Shown here piece after piece: positions 42,643 through 51,835 of a stretch of DNA of 64,000 bases. The notes beneath the pieces are model-generated. The model was not told the DNA's origin. It was given only the letters and a program-made list of their open reading frames with translations, and ran no database searches. The translations under genes were made by a program, and so were the position numbers. Source of the DNA: Nocardioides sp. cx-173 (GTDB lineage Bacteria; Actinomycetota; Actinomycetes; Propionibacteriales; Nocardioidaceae); the NCBI RefSeq assembly GCF_021117365.1, contig NZ_CP088262.1, forward strand, positions 3,102,501 through 3,166,500, in the 5' to 3' direction. Numbering within the stretch: position 1 is the first letter of the stretch; each line of letters opens with the position of its first letter.

Positions 42643-44499
42643 ATGCCAGCTCAGATCGACCACGCGACCGCTGCGCGCACCGAGTACGACGTACTCGTCG
42701 TCGGCTCCGGTGTCAGCGGCGCCATCGTCGCCCGCGCCTCGGCCGAGAAGGGCCTTCGGGTCCTCGTCGTCGAGGCCGGGCCGGGCGACGAGCTCTCGGT
42801 GGCCGACTACGAGAGCTACCTGACCCGGTTCTACGGGGCGGCCGCCAAGGACAACAACTCCGCCTACGAGGTCAACCCCAACGCGCCGATGCCGCGCTCT
42901 CCCGACGTGCGCCGTCTCCAGCCGGGGCACCCGGACTCCACGGGATACCTGATCCAGAACGGCCCCTACGAGATGGACAGCACCTACACCCGGGTGCTCG
43001 GCGGCACGACGATGCACTGGGAGGGCAAGGCGCTGCGCATGCTCCCCGAGGACTTCGAGATGCGCAGCCGCTTCGGGCAGGGCCGGGACTGGCCCCTCGG
43101 CTACGACGACCTGGAGCCCTACTACCGCCAGGCCGAGCTCGAGCTCGGCGTCTCCGCGGACGTGGCGGACCAGACCTTCTACGGGATCACGTTCCCCCCG
43201 GGCTACGAGTTCCCGATGCACGGCCTGCCGAAGTCCTACCTCGACCAGATCGTCGCCCGCGACCTCGACGGCACCGAGATCACGCTCGGCGACACCACGT
43301 GCACGCTCACGGTCCGCCCCACCGCGCAGGCCCGCAACAGCATCCCCAACGCGGCGTACGACGGCGGCAAGGGCTACGTCCCCGTCGGCGCCGTGAGCAC
43401 CCACCAGGTCGAGGAGGGCGGTCGCTGCCAGGGCAACATCAACTGCGTCCCGCTGTGCCCCGTCCAGGCGAAGTACAACGCGCGCAAGACGCTCGCCTTC
43501 GGCCTGCAGACCGGCCGCGTCGACATCCTGAGCCAGACCATCGCCTCGCAGGTGCACGTCGGCGAGGACGGGCTCATCAGCCACATCGACTACCAGGCCT
43601 ACGGGTCGACGACGTCGCCCGAGCACGTCACCGGGTCGCTGCGGGCCCGCGCCTACGTGCTCGCCGCCAACCCGGTCGAGAACGCCCGGCTGCTGCTGGC
43701 CTCGGGCCTGCCCGGCAGCAACGGCCTGGTCGGGCGCAACCTGATGGACCACGCCTACCTGCTCACCTGGGCGCTGCTGCCCGAGATCGCCGGCACCATG
43801 CGCGGCTCGCAGTGCACCTCGGGCATCGAGGACCTGCGCGCCGGCGGCTTCCGCAAGGACCACGCCGCGATGCGCGTGAGCATCCACAACGACGGCTGGG
43901 CCTGGCCCACGGGCTCGCCGTACACGGACCTGGTCGAGCTGGTCGACGACGCCAACCTGTACGGCGCCGCGCTGCGGCGGGGCGCGGTGGACCGGATCTC
44001 GCGCCAGCTGATGCTCTCCTTCATGGTCGAGCTGATGCCGGAGCCCAGCAACCGGATCACTGTCGACAGCCGCTACGTCGACGCGATGGGCAACCTGCGC
44101 CCGGTGCTGTCCTACTCGCTGCCGGAGTACACGATGGACGGCGTCGCCGCCTCCCGGCGGATCTCGCGGCGGATCTTCCAGCGCCTGGGTGCCGAGGACC
44201 GGACCCACTACGACCCGCTGGATCCCGGCTACGTCGCCTACCAGGGCGAGGGCTTCGTGATCCGCGGCGGCAACCACTGGGCCGGCACCCACATCATGGG
44301 CGAGAGCAGCCACGACTCGGTCGTGGACGTGAACCAGCGCTCGTGGGACCACGCGAACCTCTACCTCGTCGGGCCCGGCAGCATGCCGAGCATCGGCACC
44401 TCCAACACGACGCTCACGCTGGCGGCCCTGTCGTTCCGGACCGCCGAGAGCATCGCCGCCGAGCTGACCATCCGACCGACCGTCACCATCGGGGGCTGA
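42643..44499 (+). CDS. GMC-family FAD-dependent sugar/alcohol oxidoreductase
   Basis: A 618-residue GMC oxidoreductase. The FAD motif VVGSGVSGAIVARASAEKG lies at 19-37, and VLGGTTMHWEGKALRM (about 123) is the second flavin contact. The C-terminal active site is GGNHWAGTHIMGESSHDSVVD (His) and SIGTSNTTLTLAAL (Asn). A cysteine-bearing segment CQGNINCVPLCPVQAKYNAR near 265 is typical of gluconate/fructose dehydrogenase-type members. There is no Tat or Sec signal. With the next two genes it forms a three-gene unit, so the enzyme is probably a multi-subunit dehydrogenase of a sugar or glycoside in the cytoplasm. Confidence 0.9.
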   Translation: MPAQIDHATAARTEYDVLVVGSGVSGAIVARASAEKGLRVLVVEAGPGDELSVADYESYLTRFYGAAAKDNNSAYEVNPNAPMPRSPDVRRLQPGHPDSTGYLIQNGPYEMDSTYTRVLGGTTMHWEGKALRMLPEDFEMRSRFGQGRDWPLGYDDLEPYYRQAELELGVSADVADQTFYGITFPPGYEFPMHGLPKSYLDQIVARDLDGTEITLGDTTCTLTVRPTAQARNSIPNAAYDGGKGYVPVGAVSTHQVEEGGRCQGNINCVPLCPVQAKYNARKTLAFGLQTGRVDILSQTIASQVHVGEDGLISHIDYQAYGSTTSPEHVTGSLRARAYVLAANPVENARLLLASGLPGSNGLVGRNLMDHAYLLTWALLPEIAGTMRGSQCTSGIEDLRAGGFRKDHAAMRVSIHNDGWAWPTGSPYTDLVELVDDANLYGAALRRGAVDRISRQLMLSFMVELMPEPSNRITVDSRYVDAMGNLRPVLSYSLPEYTMDGVAASRRISRRIFQRLGAEDRTHYDPLDPGYVAYQGEGFVIRGGNHWAGTHIMGESSHDSVVDVNQRSWDHANLYLVGPGSMPSIGTSNTTLTLAALSFRTAESIAAELTIRPTVTIGG

Positions 44500-44503
44500 C
44501 CAG

Positions 44504-45571
44504 ATGACCCTGCGCCGCATCGCCACCGTCGAGGACCTGCACTCCTACCTGCACATCGCGATGCAGCTGGAGCACGCCACGATCCCGCCGTACCTCACCG
44601 CCCTCTACTCGATGCACCCGACGACCAACGCGGACGCCTACCGGGTGATCCGGGTCGTCGCGGTCGAGGAGATGCTCCACCTGACCCTTGCCGCCAACCT
44701 GCTCAACGCCGTCGGGGGCGACACCGCCCTCGCCGCCGAGGGGTTCGTGCCGACGTACCCGGCCCACCTGCCCGACGGGGAGACCGACTTCGAGGTCGGC
44801 ACCCGCGCGTTCTCGAAGGAGACCATCGCGACCTTCCTGCAGATCGAGCGCCCGGCCGTGGCCGAGGGTGAGGGCAGGTTCGTGGCGCGCGACCGCTCGT
44901 CGCGCGCCCTGCTGCCGGCCGTCGACGCGCACGAGGACGACCTGCACTTCTACAGCATCGGCGAGTTCTACGCCGAGATCGGCGACGGCATCCGCCGGCT
45001 CCACGACGAGATGGGCGACGCGCTGTTCTGCGGCGACCCGGCACGCCAGGTCGGCCCGGAGTACTACTACTCCGGCGGCGGCGCGATCACCAAGGTCACC
45101 GACCTGGACTCCGCGGCCGAGGCGATGCGCACGATCAGCGAGCAGGGCGAGGGCCTGGGCGGCGCCATCTTCGACGAGGAGGGCGAGCTGGCGCACTACT
45201 ACCGCTTCGAGCAGCTGCTCCTCGGTCGCTACTACCAGCCCGGGGACACCGGCGGCAGCCCCACCGGGCCGGAGCTCGCGATCGACTGGGACGCGGTCTA
45301 CCCGGTCAAGGCCGACGCCCAGCTCGCCGACTACGCCGAGCCCGGCGAGCTGCGCGACGCGGTCCTGGCCTACAGCACGGCGTACGGCGAGTTCCTGGCC
45401 TGCCTGGACCAGGCGTTCTCCGGGCGCCCCGACCTGCTGGTCCCGGCGGTTGGCGACATGTTCCACATCAAGGAGCTCGCCTCCCAGATCATGCGCAACC
45501 CGATGCCCGGCGAGCCCGGCGTCAACGCGGCCCCGGTCTTCCGTGGCCCCGCTCCTGTGGAGGTGTCCTGA
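44504..45571 (+). CDS. Ferritin-like domain protein (VioB/RebD-type PF12902)
   Basis: A 355-residue protein with a ferritin-like di-iron four-helix bundle. QLEHATIPPYLTALYSM (22-38) carries the first Glu and His, VAVEEMLHLTLAANLLNAVGG (about 50) the E-x-x-H pair, and HFYSIGEFYAEIGDGI further carboxylates. The same domain is found in the iminophenylpyruvate dimer synthase VioB and in many uncharacterised actinobacterial proteins. It starts four bases after the GMC gene and is followed two bases later by the small-subunit gene. It could oxidise a product of the GMC enzyme or re-oxidise its flavin. The role is not known. Confidence 0.82.
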   Translation: MTLRRIATVEDLHSYLHIAMQLEHATIPPYLTALYSMHPTTNADAYRVIRVVAVEEMLHLTLAANLLNAVGGDTALAAEGFVPTYPAHLPDGETDFEVGTRAFSKETIATFLQIERPAVAEGEGRFVARDRSSRALLPAVDAHEDDLHFYSIGEFYAEIGDGIRRLHDEMGDALFCGDPARQVGPEYYYSGGGAITKVTDLDSAAEAMRTISEQGEGLGGAIFDEEGELAHYYRFEQLLLGRYYQPGDTGGSPTGPELAIDWDAVYPVKADAQLADYAEPGELRDAVLAYSTAYGEFLACLDQAFSGRPDLLVPAVGDMFHIKELASQIMRNPMPGEPGVNAAPVFRGPAPVEVS

Positions 45572-45573
45572 CC

Positions 45574-46053
45574 ATGACCGGCGACCACGACGTCCTCGAG
45601 GCGTTCCTCGAGCTCTCGGCTACCCTCACCGGCTACTCCCGGTTCCGACTGCGCGGCACCGGGCAGGCCGAGCCCTACCTCGAGACCACCCGTGACGCGA
45701 GCGGCGACGGCGTCCTCGCCGACCTGCTCGCCACCTCGGCGGAGGTCCACGCGACCGCCGCCGGTGACGAGGGCGTCCTCGACCGGGGCCTGCGCGCGCG
45801 CATCCTCAGCGACGACCGGCTCGGTCCGGTCGCGCGCAACGTCATCAAGATGTGGTTCGTCGGCACCTGGTACCAGCTCCCTCAGGAGTGGCGCGACGCC
45901 CACGCCACCCGGGCGCCCGACGCCACCCACGTGGTCTCCCCCGCGTCCTACACCGAGGGCCTGCTGTGGCCGACCATCGGCGCCAACCCGCCTGGTGCCA
46001 AGGGGCAGGGCTACGGCACCTGGGCCGCCCCGCCCCGCCTCGACCTGCCCTGA
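45574..46053 (+). CDS. Small subunit of a membrane-type FAD sugar dehydrogenase (sorbitol dehydrogenase small subunit-like)
   Basis: A 159-residue protein. The C-terminal block SYTEGLLWPTIGANPPGAKG (about 125-145) followed by YGTWAAPP matches the small subunits of FAD-dependent sorbitol, fructose or gluconate dehydrogenases (AQGLVW...HPPGAKPPGYGSW). Those normally carry a Tat signal that exports the folded enzyme. This one begins MTGDHDVLEAFLELSATLTG with no signal. The complex therefore looks cytoplasmic. It closes the three-gene set with the GMC and ferritin-like genes. Confidence 0.78.
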   Translation: MTGDHDVLEAFLELSATLTGYSRFRLRGTGQAEPYLETTRDASGDGVLADLLATSAEVHATAAGDEGVLDRGLRARILSDDRLGPVARNVIKMWFVGTWYQLPQEWRDAHATRAPDATHVVSPASYTEGLLWPTIGANPPGAKGQGYGTWAAPPRLDLP

Positions 46054-46095
46054 GGATCCGCGAGCCCTGAGACCCGGTGAGCGGGGCCGCGTCGG

Positions 46096-47245
<1,150 letters not shown>

Positions 47246-47261
47246 GGGTGGAACGACGCGG

Positions 47262-48086
47262 TCATGCAGGCCGACGCACGAACGCGACAGCGGCTCCCAG
47301 GAGGGGGACCAGGATCCAGGCCGCGAAGACCGCCGCCCCCATGCCCGGGCTGAGCTGGGAGGTGTCCGGCGCCACCGAGGTGAAGGAGCTCCCGGCCGTG
47401 GTCGGCAGGTACTGCAGGAGGTCCTCCCGCACGCTCTCAGGGAGCAGGATGAAGCCCAGGCCGGGGAGGACGAAGATGATCCCGAACAGGGTCGAGATCG
47501 CCCCCGCCGTGCTGCGCAGGATGCCGCCCAGAGCCAGCCCCAGCAGCGCCGTGCCCATCAGGAAGGCAGCGGAGCCGATGACGGCCCGCAGGACGCCGGG
47601 GTCGCTCAGCGTCGCGGTGTCGACGTCGCCGCTGCCGATCAGGGCTTGGCCGGCGAAGAACGTGACGAAGGCGGTCACTCCGAGCACCGAGAACGTCGCG
47701 AGGGCCACGACCGCGACCTTGGCCCAGAGCACGGGGAGCCGGGACGGCACCGCCGTCAGCGTGGTCCGGATCGTCCCGGTGCTGTACTCGCTGGTGATGG
47801 CGAGGACACCGAGCACGCCGATGATGAGCTGCGCGACCTGGACCCCGGCGAGGGCTGCCCCGGCGGGGTCGTCCCCGGCGTCCTCCGGCGGGTTCCCGAC
47901 CACCCCGCCGATCATGGCGGAGAAGATCAGGCCGATGAACAGCAGCGCGCCTGCCGAAGCGGCGAGCGTGACGACGTTGCTCCTCACCGACCGGAGCTTG
48001 GTCCACTCCGAGCGCATCACGTTGCTCATGGTGATGCGGCCTGGAGCGGCCGGAACACCTACGGGTGCGGTTGCCTGGGTACTCAT
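47262..48086 (-). CDS. ABC-2 type transporter permease
   Basis: A 274-residue membrane protein with about six hydrophobic segments. RSEWTKLRSVRSNVVTLAAS near 25-44 and ITSEYSTGTIRTTLTAVPSR near 98-117 are typical of the ABC permeases that accompany DrrA/CcmA-like ATPases in actinobacteria. The start overlaps the ATPase stop by four bases. With that ATPase it should form an exporter, often for antibiotics or lipids. The divergent NarL-type two-component system next to it probably controls it. Confidence 0.88.
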   Translation of the reverse strand: MSTQATAPVGVPAAPGRITMSNVMRSEWTKLRSVRSNVVTLAASAGALLFIGLIFSAMIGGVVGNPPEDAGDDPAGAALAGVQVAQLIIGVLGVLAITSEYSTGTIRTTLTAVPSRLPVLWAKVAVVALATFSVLGVTAFVTFFAGQALIGSGDVDTATLSDPGVLRAVIGSAAFLMGTALLGLALGGILRSTAGAISTLFGIIFVLPGLGFILLPESVREDLLQYLPTTAGSSFTSVAPDTSQLSPGMGAAVFAAWILVPLLGAAVAFVRRPA

Positions 48087-49024
48087 CGGACTGTCCTCTC
48101 GTCTGCGGGGTGCGCGGTGGTGGTGGTCTCGCCGGCGTACTCGACGGCGTCTCGGGTGAGCTCCATGAACGCCTCTTCGAGAGACGCCTGCTTGCTGCTG
48201 AGCTCGTGCACGGGGATGGAGGCCTCGCTGGCTCGGGCGCCGATCTGCTCGGGCGTGAGGCCGATGACGTCGAGGGAGCCGTCCGGCTCCGTCGTCACGG
48301 TGACGCCCTCGCCGGTGAGGAGCGGCTGCAGCAGAGCCGCCTGGGGGCTGCGGACCCGGACGCTGCGGATGGACCTGCTCATCAGCTCGGCCACCGGGAG
48401 GTCGGCGATGAGCTTCCCGCGGCCCAGGATGACCAGATGCTCCGCGGTCATCGCCATCTCCGTCATCAGGTGCGAGGAGACGAACACCGTCCGGCCCTCG
48501 GCGGCGAGGCTGCGGAGCAGCTCGCGGATCCAGCGGATGCCGTCGGGGTCGAGCCCGTTGACCGGCTCGTCCAGCACGACCGTCTGGGGATCTCCGAGCA
48601 GGGCGCCGGCGATCCCGAGCCGCTGGCCCATCCCGAGGGAGAATCCCCCGACCCGGTCCTTGGCGACGTCGGCGAGCCCGACCAGCTCGAGCATCTCGTC
48701 GACCCGACTCACCGGCAGTCCGTGCGTGTGGGCCTGGGCCAGCAGGTGGTTGCGGGCGGAGCGGCCGGGGTGCCGGGCGCCGGCGTCCAGCAGGACTCCG
48801 AGCTCGCGGATCGGCGTGGGGTGGTCGCGGTACGGACGGCCGTTGACGGTGGCGCGTCCGCTGGTCGGGTCCTCGAGACCCACCAGCATCCGCATCGTGG
48901 TCGACTTCCCCGCACCGTTGGGCCCCAGGAAGCCGGTGACGACACCGGGCTGCACGGTGACGGTCAGGTCGTCGACGACGGTCTTGGAGCCGTACCGCTT
49001 GGTCAGGTGCTGTAGTTCGATCAT
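48083..49024 (-). CDS. ABC transporter ATP-binding protein (DrrA/CcmA type)
   Basis: A 313-residue ATPase. Walker A is GPNGAGKST (34-42), the signature FSLGMGQRLGIAGALL (about 129-144) is a normal actinobacterial variant of LSGGQ, Walker B is VVLDEPVNGLDP (about 151) and the H-loop is VSSHLMTEM. A C-terminal domain of about 90 residues with ISVxVSSKQASLEEAF-type sequence is usual in DrrA-like exporters. AAGGAG precedes the ATG at 49024. It pairs with the ABC-2 permease. The substrate is not evident. Confidence 0.92.
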   Translation of the reverse strand: MIELQHLTKRYGSKTVVDDLTVTVQPGVVTGFLGPNGAGKSTTMRMLVGLEDPTSGRATVNGRPYRDHPTPIRELGVLLDAGARHPGRSARNHLLAQAHTHGLPVSRVDEMLELVGLADVAKDRVGGFSLGMGQRLGIAGALLGDPQTVVLDEPVNGLDPDGIRWIRELLRSLAAEGRTVFVSSHLMTEMAMTAEHLVILGRGKLIADLPVAELMSRSIRSVRVRSPQAALLQPLLTGEGVTVTTEPDGSLDVIGLTPEQIGARASEASIPVHELSSKQASLEEAFMELTRDAVEYAGETTTTAHPADERTVR

Positions 49025-49117
49025 GGTGTTCTCCTTGTGAGACCGGGGCTTCCGGCGTTGAGAGAAGCCTGCTCGGCGGAGGTGCCTTCCCGCGTCGTGC
49101 AGCCGCAGACACCTGTG

Positions 49118-49200
49118 GCTGCTGCACGCGCAGCAGCGCAGAGGCCGGGCAGCGTCGAGGTACCGCCTCGGCGGTACGCCGGTGTACTGCCGCCGGAGGA
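49118..49200. promoter_or_regulatory. Cluster of inverted repeats between the exporter and two-component operons
   Basis: GCTGCTGC-ACGC-GCAGCAGC (49118-49137) is a perfect hairpin. GTACCGCC-TC-GGCGGTAC (49160-49177) is a perfect 18-bp dyad, and a third half-site GTACTGCCGCC follows at 49184-49194, so GTAC-GCC half-sites alternate in orientation. The 211-bp gap (49025-49235) lies between the divergent exporter and histidine kinase genes. A NarL-type response regulator site is the likely meaning. Confidence 0.55.
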
Positions 49201-49235
49201 CGCCACGGACCCGGTGTGATTCGTAGGCTCCGGGT

Positions 49236-50426
49236 ATGACCGTCCTCAGCGACCTGCGCGCACTCCACGAGAGAAACCCTGTGGTGGTTGACGTGCTGGT
49301 GGCGGTGGGGCTCATGCCGATGGTGGTGCTCGTCCCCGATCCCGACCGCCCAGGCGGGTCCTCGCTCTCGGGCGCGGCGGCGGTCATCGCGATCCTGACC
49401 TGCGCCGGGTTGGCACTACGCCACCGGTGGCCCGGCATCGTCCTGGCGGGCACCACCCTGGGCGCCGCGGTCGTCATCATGCTCGCGGGCGGAGCGTCGT
49501 GGATCGTCCTCACCACGATCGTGGCCTTGTACACGTTCGCCGTCCTGCGCGACCGACGCAGCGCCATCCTGGCCTTGGCCGCGTCACTGGCGACGGTGTC
49601 GGCCGCGGTCACGCTGGTGACGGGCCCGTGGCCGCTCGACCCCGCAGCCTTCCAGTACATCTCGTCGTTCGCCGTCGCCACCGCCGTCGGAGTGGCGGTC
49701 CGGTCTCGTCGCGCCTTCGTCGTGGCGGTCGAGGAGCGCGCGGAGCGGGCCGACCGCATGCGCGAGGAGGAGGCCGCTCGGCGCGTGGCGGAGGAGCGGC
49801 TGCGCATCGCGCGCGAGCTCCACGACGTGGTCGCGCACCGCGTCGCGATCGTGAACGTCCAGGCCTCGGTGGCTCGTCATCTCGTGCTCGTCGACCCGCC
49901 GGCGGCACTCGCCGCGATCGAGCACGTGCGGGAAGCCGGGCGAGCGATCCTCGATGAGCTGGGTGACGTGTTGAACGTCCTCCGCCAGCCGGACGAAGCG
50001 GTGGATCCCCACTCCCCCGCCCCGGGTCTGGACGAGGTGCACCACCTGGTGGCCTCCTTCCAGTCCCTGGGCCTGGCCATCAGGCAGTCTGTGTCCGGCA
50101 GTCCCCGCGCTGTCGCTGGCGGAGCAGACCTGGTGGCCTACCGGGTCCTCCAGGAAGCCCTCACGAATGCCCACAAGCACGGAATCGGACAGGCGACCAT
50201 GACCATCTGCTACGAGCCCACCGAGATCGGACTGGAGGTCACCAACCCCGTCGGCGACGACCACGCAGCCGCCGCAGTCCGCTCCGCTGACGGCGCCGGC
50301 TTCGGCCTCATCGGGATGCGTGAGCGCGTCGCCGCGGTTGGCGGGGAGATGACCGCACGCCAGGAGCCCGACGGGCACTTCCGGGTGTCGGTCCGGCTGC
50401 CTGACCGAGCGGGGGCGGAGCGATGA
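49236..50426 (+). CDS. Sensor histidine kinase, NarL/DesK (HisKA_3) type
   Basis: A 396-residue kinase. About five hydrophobic segments (20-165) are followed by a short coiled linker (AVEERAERADRMREEEA), the dimerisation helix with the phosphorylated His in RIARELHDVVAHRVAIV (about 190-206), and an ATPase domain (YRVLQEALTNAHKHG, about 301, and GFGLIGMRERVAAVGG). No extracellular sensor domain of size is seen, so it probably senses a membrane event, as in DesK- or LiaS-like kinases. Its stop overlaps the response regulator start. It is divergent from the ABC-2 exporter. Confidence 0.93.
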   Translation: MTVLSDLRALHERNPVVVDVLVAVGLMPMVVLVPDPDRPGGSSLSGAAAVIAILTCAGLALRHRWPGIVLAGTTLGAAVVIMLAGGASWIVLTTIVALYTFAVLRDRRSAILALAASLATVSAAVTLVTGPWPLDPAAFQYISSFAVATAVGVAVRSRRAFVVAVEERAERADRMREEEAARRVAEERLRIARELHDVVAHRVAIVNVQASVARHLVLVDPPAALAAIEHVREAGRAILDELGDVLNVLRQPDEAVDPHSPAPGLDEVHHLVASFQSLGLAIRQSVSGSPRAVAGGADLVAYRVLQEALTNAHKHGIGQATMTICYEPTEIGLEVTNPVGDDHAAAAVRSADGAGFGLIGMRERVAAVGGEMTARQEPDGHFRVSVRLPDRAGAER

Positions 50427-51100
50427 GCATCCGGGTGGTCATCGCGGACGACCAGGGGCTCATCCGGGTGGGGTTCAGGTCGCTGATCGACTCCGCGCCG
50501 GACATGAGCGTCGTGGGGGAAGCCGCCAACGGGCAGGAGGCGGTCGACCTGGTCCGCAAGACCCGTGCCGACGTCGTGGTGATGGACATCCGCATGCCCG
50601 AGCTGGACGGTCTGGGCGCGACGCGCCTGATCTGCGCCGACGAGGATCTGGCCGGCGTGCGGGTGCTCATCCTGACGACCTTCGAGCTCGACGAGTACGT
50701 CCTCGAAGCGGTCGAGGCCGGCGCCAGCGGGTTCCTCGGCAAGAGCGTCGATCCCGAGGACCTGATGCAGGCGATCAGGACGCTGGCGGCCGGCGACGCC
50801 CTGCTCTCCCCCAAGGCGACGCGAGCGCTGATCAGCCGCTACGCCAGGCCCGTCGCGGCCGAGTCTCCCGGCGCCGTCGACTCGACGCTCCTGCCCGGGC
50901 TGACCGAGAGGGAGCGCGAGGTGGTCGCCCTGGTGGCCCACGGCCTGACCAACGACGACATCGCCGAGCGCCTCTTCGTGTCGCCGCTGACCGCCAAGAC
51001 CCATGTGAACCGCGCGATGATGAAGGTGGGCGCCCGCGATCGAGCGCAGCTGGTGGTCGCCGCCTACCAGAGCGGACTCATCCGGCCCGGGGCCCAGTAG
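50423..51100 (+). CDS. NarL/LuxR-family response regulator
   Basis: A 225-residue regulator. The receiver domain has the acidic pair IADDQ (7-11), the phosphorylated Asp in VVMDIRMPELDG (about 54), Thr in LILTTFELDEY and Lys in GFLGKS (about 105). The LuxR-type HTH, LTEREREVVALVAHGLTNDD to LTAKTHVNRAMMKVGARDRA, lies at 160-210. It is translated with the kinase (ATGA overlap). The dyads at 49160-49194 are its likely binding sites and the ABC-2 exporter operon its likely target. Confidence 0.95.
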   Translation: MSIRVVIADDQGLIRVGFRSLIDSAPDMSVVGEAANGQEAVDLVRKTRADVVVMDIRMPELDGLGATRLICADEDLAGVRVLILTTFELDEYVLEAVEAGASGFLGKSVDPEDLMQAIRTLAAGDALLSPKATRALISRYARPVAAESPGAVDSTLLPGLTEREREVVALVAHGLTNDDIAERLFVSPLTAKTHVNRAMMKVGARDRAQLVVAAYQSGLIRPGAQ

Positions 51101-51147
51101 GCCAGGACCAGCTCGACGTCACCTCGGGCGCACGCCCCGGCACAGCT

Positions 51148-51744
51148 TCATCCGCTTCGCGAGGTCGGGTGGCGAGCGAAGCTGTCCACTGCGGTGGTGG
51201 CGATGCGTTGCAGGGTTGCCGGGTCCACGCCTGCCTTGGCGAGCGCCTCGAGTCCCCGATGCGTCGCCACGATCAGTCCGCCGAGCACGGCCGCGTCCGC
51301 ATCGGCGTCGATGTGCCCGGCGGCCTGAGCCTGCTCGACAAGCTGCCGACAGCTGGCGAACAGCGACTCGAACGCAGCGTGCGAGCGGGCGGCGATGGCG
51401 TCGTTCTCCCACGCCAGCTCGGCGGTGCCCCTGGCCAGCAGGCAGCCCCGGCGGTTGGGCCCGGCCACCGGCGCAGCGAGCCACGCGCGGATCCGATCGA
51501 GTGCCTCGTTCTCGGGGCCCTGGACCAGAGCCGCCGCGCCTTCCTCGGCGGCCGTGCAGTACTCGTCGAAGACCCGCTGGAACAAGGCCTCCTTGTCGCC
51601 GAACGCTCCGTAGAGGCTGCCCTTGCTGAGTCCCGTAGCGCGGGAGAGATCGTCGACGGAGGTGCCGTGGTAGCCGGTCTCGTTGAACTGCCGCCGCGCG
51701 GCTTCGATGACGGTCTGCTCGTCGAACTTCCGGGGCCGCGCCAT
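51148..51744 (-). CDS. TetR/AcrR family regulator (divergent from SDR gene)
   Basis: A 198-residue TetR regulator. The HTH (TSVDDLSRATGLSKGSLYGAF, about 28-48) is at the N-terminus after MARPRKFDEQTVIEAA, a start typical of the YcdC/LfrR-like members. The C-terminal domain holds GCLLARGTAELAWEND, a short Cys-containing segment usual in the TetR_C group that responds to electrophiles. It is divergent from an SDR gene, 80 bases away. The gap carries GTTCTGAAC-type palindromes and it probably represses the SDR and itself. Confidence 0.92.
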   Translation of the reverse strand: MARPRKFDEQTVIEAARRQFNETGYHGTSVDDLSRATGLSKGSLYGAFGDKEALFQRVFDEYCTAAEEGAAALVQGPENEALDRIRAWLAAPVAGPNRRGCLLARGTAELAWENDAIAARSHAAFESLFASCRQLVEQAQAAGHIDADADAAVLGGLIVATHRGLEALAKAGVDPATLQRIATTAVDSFARHPTSRSG

Positions 51745-51760
51745 ACCCCGAGTGTACGCC

Positions 51761-51835
51761 AGTTCTGAACTTTCGGTCGAGAACTTCTGGACGATCGGTC
51801 CATAACCTGCCTATAGTGGACCGCATGTTCAGAAC
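51761..51835 (+). promoter_or_regulatory. TetR/SDR divergent promoter: palindromes and a TATAGT -10 for a leaderless mRNA
   Basis: AGTTCTGAACT (51761-51771), AGAACTTCT (51780-51788), GGAC-n5-GTCC (51789-51801) and GTTCAGAAC (51827-51835, inside the SDR gene) are palindromic. A -10 TATAGT (51812-51817) with a possible -35 TGGACG (51788-51793, 18-bp spacer) lies 7 bases before the ATG at 51825. Transcription would start at or next to the ATG. The GTTCnGAAC elements are plausible TetR sites straddling the promoter. Confidence 0.55.

Noticed and set aside
49584..50378. Minus-strand reading frame over the histidine kinase
   Set aside because: Antisense to a kinase with intact HisKA_3 and ATPase motifs, hence a shadow.
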